NCBI GenBank assembly: GCA_023260935.1
Contig: JALQTL010000371.1
Location: 1-34,482 of the forward strand
Direction: 5' to 3'
DNA from: Paracoccaceae bacterium
GTDB taxonomy: Bacteria > Pseudomonadota > Alphaproteobacteria > Rhodobacterales > Rhodobacteraceae
Length of the DNA stretch: 34,482 nt
Positions 8,734-15,494 of the stretch are shown piece after piece (position 1 is the stretch's first letter; each line of letters begins with the position of its first letter). The position numbers and the translations under genes are program-made. Under the pieces are notes generated by a model. The model saw nothing but the letters and a program-made list of their open reading frames with translations, made no database searches and was not told the origin of the DNA.

Positions 8734-9402
8734 GCCGGAAAGGCGAAGGTCCGAGATTTCCGCCCGGATGCGCGATTGCGTATCGTCCGAGTCGGCACTG
8801 AGGGCGAGGCCGATCAACGACAAATCCCGTTGCCCGTAAATGCGTTCAAGATCGGATCGAAGGTCAACGGTTTCCGCATACTCACCGCCCCCTGCCGGTC
8901 GCAGGACTATGCTCATGCCCCGCGCGCCAAGGTACGGGCTTGGCACCCGGTCGCCCCGGGCGTGCAGCCCACCCCAGACATACATCAGCACCCTGATGTC
9001 AGGCTGCTTCAGCAGGCCCCTTATGCCAAGGTCATCCAGATTTGCCGCCACCTCTTGCGGTGCAAAGATGAAATAGAGCGACTGGTTCCTGTCATCGCCC
9101 CCCTTTTGCGACAGATCGGTCGGCGGAACCCCGTCTTCAACACGCCACGTCCAAGTAGCGCTTGATGCCGAACGCAAACTTTCGGGCACGGCACGCCAAA
9201 GCAGCGAAACGCTGTCATCAGACGTGACAGAAATCCGCGCAGGGCTCTGTTGCCAGTTGTTCCCCCCGAAAAGGTGGAATTTCTGATGGGTCCAGCCTTA
9301 AAGCGGAATAGCCTCGGCCCATGCGGTTCCGGCTGTGGCTACAGCGATCCAAAGAACCGCCGCGACAGAAACCTGACCGCTTCTCTTGAAAATTCCCGGC
9401 AT
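8725..9402 (-). pseudogene. DUF3047-family secreted protein, interrupted by an in-frame TAA
   Basis: The reading frame from ATG 9402 to the stop at 8725-8727 would give a 225-residue secreted protein with one stop codon inside it. Residues 1-30 are a good signal peptide (MPGIFKRSGQVSVAAVLWIA..., ending AWAEA), with GAGGG just upstream of the ATG. Codon 35 is TAA (9298-9300 on the plus strand). The same frame then continues as recognisable DUF3047: GWTHQKFHLFGGNNW, SDDSVSLLWRAVPESL, WTWRVEDGVPPTDLSQKGGDD, LMYVWGG..GDRVPSPYLG, and ISDLRLSG near the end. Because the frame is preserved on both sides, this looks like a single recent nonsense change or a sequencing error rather than old decay. The family function is unknown to me. 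Internal starts such as ATG 9189 would give a protein lacking the signal peptide. Confidence 0.75.
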
Positions 9403-9790
9403 CTTTCCCTCGTGGTCCCGACAGTTGGTCAAATCTGCTGATGTGCAGGTTCAACCGCACAGAGCTGTATTTCTTGTTACACTGACCTGCCCCCCGGAAT
9501 TGCGAAAGCGGTATGCCCACAGGATCGCGCCGATCAGAGGGGAAGAGGCCCGGCCAGATCCTCTGGCCCTCAAGGAATTAGGGTCAGATCTGCCGCTGCC
9601 ACAAAAGGCCCGGTCACTTGGTTGTGAGGGGCCAGCGTGGTCGTGGCGGGTTGCAGCCAGCACCGCGGCCAGTCCTCTTGCGTCCCGCTGCACATCACAA
9701 TCTTCGCAGAAGCCGGCAGTCTTCGTCATTGCCTTGTAACCGGACGTTCCCCTCTGCTTCCATCGGGAACCGCCATCATGCCGAATCCCG
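9403..9790. other. About 390 bp with no convincing gene
   Basis: This stretch lies between the minus-strand DUF3047 gene and the plus-strand arsR, so it should hold the two divergent promoters. A 92-codon frame (9451-9729, minus) is open, but its composition is Arg/Ser-rich, it has only AAGG 2 nt before its start, and I recognise no domain; I do not call it a gene. No tRNA or strong repeat was seen. Confidence 0.5.
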
Positions 9791-9820
9791 TTTACATCAC
9801 TAGAAATATAGTTATGTTAA
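9791..9820. promoter_or_regulatory. Imperfect palindrome at the arsR start, candidate ArsR operator
   Basis: Twelve-base arms TTTACATCACTA (9791-9802) and TAGTTATGTTAA (9809-9820), separated by GAAATA, match at 10 of 12 positions when one is reverse-complemented. The element is AT-rich in a GC-rich genome and sits directly ahead of arsR, as expected for autoregulation. It covers the first in-frame ATG (9814), which favours ATG 9826 as the translational start. Confidence 0.55.
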
Positions 9821-9825
9821 GCGAC

Positions 9826-10146
9826 ATGACGAACCCTGCACACGCCAAACAGATCGCACAAGCCTTGGCCTCTCTCGGGCATGAAGCGCGCCTTGGGGTC
9901 TATCGGCTGCTTGTGCGCGCCGGGGATACCGGGCTGAGCGTGGGACAATTGGTGGAGGAGTTGGGCCTTCCCGCGTCGACGCTGGCGCATCACCTGCGGA
10001 TGCTGGTCCAGTCCGGTCTGGTGATCCAGGAGAGGCAGGGGCGAGAGGTCATCAACCGACCGGACTTTGCGGCCATGGCAAGGATCACCGCCTACCTGCA
10101 AGAAGAATGCTGTTCCGGGGTGCAGCGCCGGACGGATGCCGCCTGA
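9826..10146 (+). CDS. arsR: ArsR-family metalloid-responsive repressor with C-terminal Cys pair
   Basis: A 106-residue winged-helix repressor (GLSVGQLVEELGLPASTLAHHLRMLVQSGLVIQ is spread over the HTH and wing). With the start at ATG 9826 the adjacent cysteines in LQEECCSG fall at positions 95 and 96, the same positions as in Acidithiobacillus ferrooxidans ArsR as I recall. That protein's third cysteine (102) is absent. A two-cysteine site is the arrangement described for repressors selective for trivalent organoarsenicals such as methylarsenite, so that ligand is possible. An ATG at 9814 is in frame but lies inside the palindrome; neither start has a strong Shine-Dalgarno. It is 42 nt upstream of the permease and probably represses that operon. 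Confidence 0.88.
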   Translation: MTNPAHAKQIAQALASLGHEARLGVYRLLVRAGDTGLSVGQLVEELGLPASTLAHHLRMLVQSGLVIQERQGREVINRPDFAAMARITAYLQEECCSGVQRRTDAA

Positions 10147-10188
10147 CCTTTTTTTGATCATCATAACCATAAAACCGGAGTAGTCGCT

Positions 10189-11238
10189 ATGTTGGATCTA
10201 TCAGCTACCCCCGAACCAAGCATCGGCGACACGATCCGCCGGTTCGCCTCGCGCCACCGCGTCTGGCTTGTCAGTCTGGCGATCCTGCTCGTCGTCTTCG
10301 TCCTTGCCCCGGGGCAGGCGCTGACCAGCAGCCGGTTCGTGGCCGGGGCCCTGATCGACACAGCGCCGTTCCTTGCCCTGTCGATTGCGGTCGCGGCCTA
10401 TGCCACGGCCAGCGGGGCTGACAACCTGATCGCCCGGGTCTTCGCCGGATCACCCCTGACGATGATCGCGGTCGTGGCGGCCTTTGGCGCGCTGTCGCCC
10501 TTCTGTTCCTGCGGCGTGATCCCGCTGATCGCGGCGCTCTTGTCCATGGGCGTGCCCTTGTCGGCGGTCATGGCCTTCTGGCTGGCCTCGCCCGTCATCG
10601 ACCCCTCGATGTTCGTGCTGACATCGGGTCTTCTGGGCGGCGAGTTTGCCATCGCCAAAACCTTGGCGGCCATCGGGCTTGGGGTGTTCGGCGGCTATGT
10701 CACCTTTGCCCTGTCGCGGGCAGGGAACCTGTCCGATCCATTGCGCCCGGGCGTCGGCAATGGCGGCTGCGGGGCGTCGGCGGTGCGCAGGCCCGGGAAG
10801 GTCGCGTGGCGCTTCTGGCAAGAACCGGCGCGGCGCGCGAAGTTCCGCAAGGAAGCGCTGTCGTCAACCCTGTTCCTGCTGAAATGGCTGACTCTGGCCT
10901 TTCTGCTCGAAAGCCTGATGCTGGCCTATGTCCCGGCGGACTGGGTCGCCTCGGCCCTGGGTGGCGAAGGGTTTGCCCCGGTTCTGACAGCAACGCTGGT
11001 GGGTGTTCCGGCCTATCTGAACGGCTACGCGGCGCTGCCGCTGGTGTCTGGACTGATCGAGCAGGGGATGGCGCCGGGTGCAGGGCTTGCCTTCCTCGTT
11101 GCCGGGGGTGTCACCTCGCTGCCTGCGGCCATCGCGGTCTTCGCGCTGGTCAAGCGTCCGGTCTTTGCGCTCTACATCGCCTTTGCCCTGATCGGCTCGC
11201 TGTCAAGCGGGCTTCTCTATCAGGCCTGGCTGTCATGA
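10189..11238 (+). CDS. COG0701/DUF318 permease, ArsP-like metalloid or metal efflux
   Basis: This 349-residue integral membrane protein, with about 8-9 hydrophobic helices, is of the ArsP/YraQ permease group. The signature loop SPFCSCGVIPLIAALLSMG carries C106 and C108, followed by ASPVIDPSMFVLTSGLLGG. A second half mirrors the first (GVPAYLNGYAALPLVSGLIEQG; GGVTSLPAAIAVF), as in this family. The cytoplasmic linker contains GNGGCGAS, a further cysteine. Members export trivalent organoarsenicals (ArsP) or copper/zinc. Cotranscription with a CC-type ArsR favours the arsenical option, but this is inference. GGAG lies 8 nt before the ATG. It overlaps the following stress-protein gene by 4 nt. Confidence 0.87.
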   Translation: MLDLSATPEPSIGDTIRRFASRHRVWLVSLAILLVVFVLAPGQALTSSRFVAGALIDTAPFLALSIAVAAYATASGADNLIARVFAGSPLTMIAVVAAFGALSPFCSCGVIPLIAALLSMGVPLSAVMAFWLASPVIDPSMFVLTSGLLGGEFAIAKTLAAIGLGVFGGYVTFALSRAGNLSDPLRPGVGNGGCGASAVRRPGKVAWRFWQEPARRAKFRKEALSSTLFLLKWLTLAFLLESLMLAYVPADWVASALGGEGFAPVLTATLVGVPAYLNGYAALPLVSGLIEQGMAPGAGLAFLVAGGVTSLPAAIAVFALVKRPVFALYIAFALIGSLSSGLLYQAWLS

Positions 11239-11690
11239 GTGGCGGGATCACCCATATCCTCTGCGGCGTCGATGGCTCGGCCCCGGCATGCGTCGCGGCC
11301 GACCGGGCGGCCGATCTGGCCCGCACCTTGGGTGCGCGGTTGACCTTTGTCGCGGTGGCCCGCGCGGGAATACCCGATCCGGCGCTAGTCGGATACATGC
11401 AGGTCGAAGGCCTTGGCGAGGAACCTGTCCCGCTTCTGCCCGAGGCCGCCGAGCGCTGCCTGTCCATCGCACTGACCAAGGCGTCCGCCAAAGGCTACAC
11501 GGGCGCGGCGCGTCTGGTCCGAACCGGCAAGGTGGCAGAAACGCTGATCGCTGTCGCGGATGAGATCGGGGCGGATGCGATTGCCATCGGTCGGCACCGC
11601 CATTCCGGACTGCGCCGCGCTGTTGTCGGATCCGTCGCGCAACAGATCGCAGACCGCACGTCGCACACCATCCTTTCCTGTTGCTGCTAG
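11235..11690 (+). CDS. Universal stress protein (UspA fold) with a triple-Cys C-terminus
   Basis: This 151-residue cytoplasmic protein starts HILCGVDGSAPA (strand 1 and the Asp of the nucleotide site) and has ADAIAIGRHRHSGLRRAVVGSV, the Usp nucleotide-binding G-x-G...GS loop, so ATP binding is likely. ATG 11235 overlaps the permease stop (ATGA), which fixes the start and couples translation. The protein ends ILSCCC, with C149-C151 at the end of the final strand where relatives usually have PVLVV-type residues. With the Cys-pair ArsR upstream, this tail may bind a soft metalloid or protect against it, but this is inference. A longer open frame exists upstream; it lies inside the permease in another frame and is not used. 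Confidence 0.88.
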   Translation: MSGGITHILCGVDGSAPACVAADRAADLARTLGARLTFVAVARAGIPDPALVGYMQVEGLGEEPVPLLPEAAERCLSIALTKASAKGYTGAARLVRTGKVAETLIAVADEIGADAIAIGRHRHSGLRRAVVGSVAQQIADRTSHTILSCCC

Positions 11691-11859
11691 GGTAAGTGCA
11701 TGATGATCCGTTTGGAACTGGCCAATCCCCGACACCCGGATGAGCGAAAGCTGTTACCAACCGGCCACGCGGCGATACACCTTTTGGTTCCCTGCTTCAT
11801 GCTCTCCAACCTTTTCCGGGAAAGGCCAGGATGAGACGAGGGAATTCAGGCAGGGGAAC
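11691..11859. terminator. Convergent gap with weak hairpin
   Basis: The 169 bp between the stress-protein stop and the mprF stop hold no gene. A small hairpin at 11810-11825 (CCTTT and AAAGG around a self-complementary centre) is the only terminator candidate, without a clear T-run. Confidence 0.3.
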
Positions 11860-14445
11860 CTATTTCGCGATCAACCCGCGTGCCGAACCCGCGATCAGCA
11901 GGGCAACATCACCCATGGCGCGCAGGGGCGAGATATTGGGCGGAATTGCCAGATAGCGCGGGCGCCATTCGGGCTGGAACTTCTGCTTGAAGGCCCGCAG
12001 CCCCTCAAAATTGTAGAATGCGCCCCCGTGGCGATAGATCAGCCGCCCGAAGCGGTTCCAGGAACGGGACACCGACCTTTCGGACAAACCGGAAAGCGGC
12101 GCCATCCCAAGACTGAATTCTTCGGCCCCTTCATCCCGGTAATGCTCGATCAGGCTGAGGAACATGAACTCCATCAGGCCGGATGCTTCCTCGGGCAAGT
12201 AGCGCATCAGATCGACCGTGATATTGCGCCCGCCCTTGCCTTTCATGACATTGGCAAAGGCGATGACCCTGCCATCCTTGCGCACAACGGCAATATCGAA
12301 CAGCGCAAGATAGGCGGGGTCGAACCGGCCAACCGAAAATCCCTTTTCGCGGCCCGTCTTGCCGCCCAGCCACGCATCCGAGATAACGGCCAATTCGTCG
12401 ATCAGGGCCACGTCATGGGGTGCCGAAAGCAAGGCGAATTCGTACCCGTCCCGTTGGCGCTTGTTCATCGCCGTGCGCATGTTCTTGAACCTGCCGCCGG
12501 CAAGGCTGAACTCCGGCAGGCGGATAACCGCTTCCTCGCCGATCTTGTGAAGCGTCAGGCCAAGCTCCACCCACAGCGGCAGGTTGCTGGCACTGACTTC
12601 ATAAAAGACCGGGCGCGCGTTGGCGCGGGTGGCCTGATCGGCAAAGGACCAGACCAGCGCCTCAAACTCTTCCACCTTGCCCACCGGATCGCCAAGCACG
12701 ATCCATGATGCCCCATGAATGCCGTACATGAGAAAGGCATTGCCGCTGTCAGAAAACAGGAACCGCTTGTCCCCGGTCTGGCTAAGCCAGCATTGCGGGT
12801 CATCCGCCCCGGCACAAAGACCGGCAGCATGGGGCAGGGCATCGGGTTCGGGATCTTTGGTCAGATCCTTTCGGATCGGGCGGGTCAGCAGATAGATGCC
12901 GAAAAAGAACAGCAATGCCGTTGCCGCAAGCCCCGCGCGCAAGGCCCGTGGCGTGTTTGAGTCCCGCGAAAATTCGGACCACAGATCGTTAGAATAAGGA
13001 ACGGCCTTGTGGATGAAGAAAAAGAACGCCGCCGCGGCCGCGCCCGCCCCGATGACCGTGGCAAACCAGCGAAGATCAAAGACACCCGAGGTCAGCTGAC
13101 CAGGGCGGTCGAATGCCTTGCGGAAGGGAAGAAGCACAAGCGCGCCCGCGCCAAGGAAGGCTGCGTTCTGGGCACCAAAGTCATTCAGAAGCGACGCCAC
13201 AGCCCCGGCCAGCAGGGCGCCGACGGCAAACCACCAGGCCGAGGAAACCCGAAGCGCAAGGCCATGCGAAACGATGATCAGGGCAACCCCGGCAATGGCC
13301 GAAGCAAGGGTGCCGCCTTCCAGCAGCAGGGCGCCGACAATATCGCCTTCAGAGATTGCTGCGGCACGCACCGTGGGAAGCATGGTGATCAGAAGCAGCC
13401 ACACCCCGAAGCCAAAGGTTACCGCAGCAACAAGACCCGGCGAAAACCCGTGCAGGGTGGCGACAGCCGGTTGCAGGGCGGGGGCCCGCGCCAGCAGGCG
13501 GCTGCCAAGGCCTTTGGCAAGCCGGATCTCGTTCAGCGCCACCAGCAGAAAGGCCAACGCGAATGGCACAAGATAATAGATCAGACGGAACAAGAGCAGC
13601 GCCGCCGCCGCATCGCTGACCGGCACCGAGGCAGGCATTGTTCCCAGGACAACGGTTTCGAACACGCCAACCCCGCCGGGAACGTGGCTGAGCACGCCGA
13701 TCATCGTTGCCGCGGCGTAAACCGCGACAAAGATCGTGTAATCCGGCTTGCCCGCCGGCAGCAGCACCCACAGCGCAAAAGACGCAGCCGCAATGTCGAT
13801 CAGGGTCACCACAAGTTGCCCGCCAAGATCGGGCAGGGGCGGCAGCCGCAAGGCGTGGCCACGAATGCTGACAGAACGCTGGGTAGCGGACAGCCAGACG
13901 ATCAGCCCCACGGAAAGCGCCACGATCAGACCGGCCACGCCTTGTATCGTCGGGGCCGCAAAGGGCAGCAGGGCCCCCACCGCGCCGGGGTGAAAGGCCA
14001 GCGCCGCCACGCCCACAAGCGTAAGCCCGGTTCCAAGGGCAAGGGCGATATAGCCCGAAACCGCAGCCACCTCAAAGGCGTTCAGGCCAACGGCGGAATA
14101 GATCCGATAGCGCACGGCACCACCGGAGACGACGCTGACCCCGATCGTGTTCCCGAAGGCATAGCCCAGAAAACCGCCAAGGGCGACGATGCGCCGATCA
14201 AGCCGTTTCCCGATGAAGCGCAATCCGAACCAGTCGTAAAAGATCAGCGCGACGTAACCGATGGCCGTGGCACCCAAAGCTGCGGCAAGAACCGATGCCG
14301 GGGTTGCCTTGATCTGCGCCGCGACATCGGCAGCGTTGACGGGTTTCAGCAGGTGGTAGAGCGCATAAAGCCCAAGCGCAAACAGCACGATACCCAGAAG
14401 AACAGGCGTGGCCCTCCGCAGGGATTGAAGGTTCAGTCGCGCCAT
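11860..14445 (-). CDS. mprF: Bifunctional lysylphosphatidylglycerol flippase/synthetase MprF
   Basis: An 861-residue inner-membrane protein that transfers an amino acid (usually Lys) from aminoacyl-tRNA to phosphatidylglycerol and flips the product outward, lowering negative surface charge and giving resistance to cationic peptides. Residues 1 to about 530 are membrane helices and include the flippase-domain motif SHVPGGVGVFETVVLG. Residues about 530-861 are the cytosolic DUF2156 (GNAT-like) synthetase domain with FLFSDSGNAFLMYG, WIVLGDPVG, RFKNMRTAMNKRQRDGY, ITVDLMRYLPE and SLGMAPLSGL. I chose ATG 14445 because GAGGG sits just upstream; a 39-codon extension to 14562 is possible but has no family character. 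It lies 222 bp downstream of nsrR on the same strand. Whether it makes lysyl- or alanyl-lipid cannot be told. Confidence 0.94.
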   Translation of the reverse strand: MARLNLQSLRRATPVLLGIVLFALGLYALYHLLKPVNAADVAAQIKATPASVLAAALGATAIGYVALIFYDWFGLRFIGKRLDRRIVALGGFLGYAFGNTIGVSVVSGGAVRYRIYSAVGLNAFEVAAVSGYIALALGTGLTLVGVAALAFHPGAVGALLPFAAPTIQGVAGLIVALSVGLIVWLSATQRSVSIRGHALRLPPLPDLGGQLVVTLIDIAAASFALWVLLPAGKPDYTIFVAVYAAATMIGVLSHVPGGVGVFETVVLGTMPASVPVSDAAAALLLFRLIYYLVPFALAFLLVALNEIRLAKGLGSRLLARAPALQPAVATLHGFSPGLVAAVTFGFGVWLLLITMLPTVRAAAISEGDIVGALLLEGGTLASAIAGVALIIVSHGLALRVSSAWWFAVGALLAGAVASLLNDFGAQNAAFLGAGALVLLPFRKAFDRPGQLTSGVFDLRWFATVIGAGAAAAAFFFFIHKAVPYSNDLWSEFSRDSNTPRALRAGLAATALLFFFGIYLLTRPIRKDLTKDPEPDALPHAAGLCAGADDPQCWLSQTGDKRFLFSDSGNAFLMYGIHGASWIVLGDPVGKVEEFEALVWSFADQATRANARPVFYEVSASNLPLWVELGLTLHKIGEEAVIRLPEFSLAGGRFKNMRTAMNKRQRDGYEFALLSAPHDVALIDELAVISDAWLGGKTGREKGFSVGRFDPAYLALFDIAVVRKDGRVIAFANVMKGKGGRNITVDLMRYLPEEASGLMEFMFLSLIEHYRDEGAEEFSLGMAPLSGLSERSVSRSWNRFGRLIYRHGGAFYNFEGLRAFKQKFQPEWRPRYLAIPPNISPLRAMGDVALLIAGSARGLIAK

Positions 14446-14667
14446 CCCGCCCTCTTGTCCGCTTGAAGCGATGGTTTGCAGGATCGTTCTTAGACTTCCA
14501 GACACATGCCCGAAACCGCCAAACGTGCCGATGCGACGCTTCTTACGAAATTGTAGAGACATGGAAAAGCGATCCTTGGTCGCGGTCCCCGAATACCTGC
14601 GGCAGGCAGGTCCAAAAGCGGGCGCTGGTGCGATCTGCCAGACCGGTCCAGACAGATGCGCCCGCGC
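14446..14667. other. nsrR-mprF spacer, 222 bp, with small hairpin
   Basis: No convincing gene. A stem of ACCTGC (14595-14600) and GCAGGT (14606-14611) with a 5-nt loop could be a weak end for the nsrR transcript. The remainder would hold any separate mprF promoter, which I could not identify with confidence. Confidence 0.3.
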
Positions 14668-15144
14668 TTATGCCCGGGCCATGGGCTGCGGGCAGGCATC
14701 GGCCAGCGTTTCCGGCACGCTCAAAAGCGCCTCCAGCCCGCAATTTCCATGGGTCAGATCCGCAAGTGTCACCATATCAAGTTCATGGTAGAAGGCTTCA
14801 ACCGCACGCGCGATAAAGCCGCGCAAGCGGCATTCGTTCGAAAGCGGGCAGGTGTTGGTTTCGGGGTCAAAGCATTCCGCGAAAGGATGCCCTGCTTCGA
14901 ATACGCGAAAGACAGATCCCATCGAAATCTGCTCAGGCGCCCGCGCCAACCGCAGCCCGCCATGCCTGCCGCGCAGCGTTTCGATGAAGCCATGCGCCTG
15001 TAGACCATTCACCACCTGCAAAAGATGGTTCAGCGACGCGTTGCTGACTTGGGCGATTTCCGCTGTGCGCAGGGTCTTGCCCTGATTGCAGGCGCAGGCC
15101 ATCAGCACACGCGCGGCCAGATTGGTCTTTGTTGTAAGGCGCAT
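14668..15144 (-). CDS. nsrR: Rrf2-family nitric-oxide-sensing repressor NsrR
   Basis: A 158-residue Fe-S repressor. The N-terminal winged helix begins MRLTTKTNLAARVLM and continues through RTAEIAQVSNASLNHLLQVVNGL and LRGRHGGLRLA. The cluster ligands C91, C99 and C105 (ECFDPETNTCPLSNECRL) show the NsrR spacing C-x7-C-x5-C rather than that of IscR or RirA, and the following GFIARAVEAFYHELDMVTLADL is typical of NsrR. NO damages the cluster and releases DNA. GGGA is 5 nt upstream of the start. No hmp, nor or nnr gene is near; the likely targets here are itself and the divergent TVP38-flavoprotein fusion, and possibly mprF downstream. Confidence 0.9.
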   Translation of the reverse strand: MRLTTKTNLAARVLMACACNQGKTLRTAEIAQVSNASLNHLLQVVNGLQAHGFIETLRGRHGGLRLARAPEQISMGSVFRVFEAGHPFAECFDPETNTCPLSNECRLRGFIARAVEAFYHELDMVTLADLTHGNCGLEALLSVPETLADACPQPMARA

Positions 15145-15494
15145 CGAAGTCCCATTTGCGGCGCAACTTTTTCAGTTTTTACGCCGCCAAGGTGGAAAGA
15201 AACATGATCCAGATCACATTTGAACGTTCCGGGCTGCGACAAGTCCCTTCAAGCACTCATGTGAGCGATGTGTTGATTTCTGCTAAGGTCGGGGAAATTC
15301 CTTGCCCCCGGCGCGGCGGCGGGCTGCGATCAGTGTAACCCTGCGCAATAGATCATCGCTGAAACCTTGCGGGATGCACAGCGCCAGCCAGAGTTTTTGT
15401 TTGCCAAGGGTGTAACAATTCGTAGCCTCAGGGGAATAGGACATGGCTGCTCGGAACATTCGGGCTGCTCCCTGAGTGACATGAGGGACGACGC
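15145..15494. promoter_or_regulatory. nsrR/fusion divergent control region with FNR-like box and nested inverted repeat
   Basis: This 350-bp non-coding region separates nsrR (minus) from the fusion gene (plus). TGAT-CCAG-ATCA at 15205-15216 is a perfect core of the FNR/DNR/NnrR consensus, though the flanking bases (A and C) differ from TTGAT...ATCAA. Closer to nsrR, at 15158-15187, a nested inverted repeat combines outer arms GCGGCG/CGCCGC with inner arms AACT/AGTT. No classic enterobacterial NsrR site (GATGYATTT type) was seen. The long leader before 15495 holds no gene. Confidence 0.5.

Noticed and set aside
9451..9729. 92-codon minus-strand frame upstream of the DUF3047 gene
   Set aside because: Arg/Ser-rich, no recognisable domain, AAGG only 2 nt before the ATG; insufficient support.
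10806..11690. Longer start for the universal stress protein
   Set aside because: Runs through the permease gene in another frame; the 4-nt overlap at 11235 is the natural start.
13009..14466. 485-codon plus-strand frame
   Set aside because: Lies antisense to mprF, has Arg/Gln/Gly-rich shadow composition and no domain; a GC-skew shadow of a real gene.
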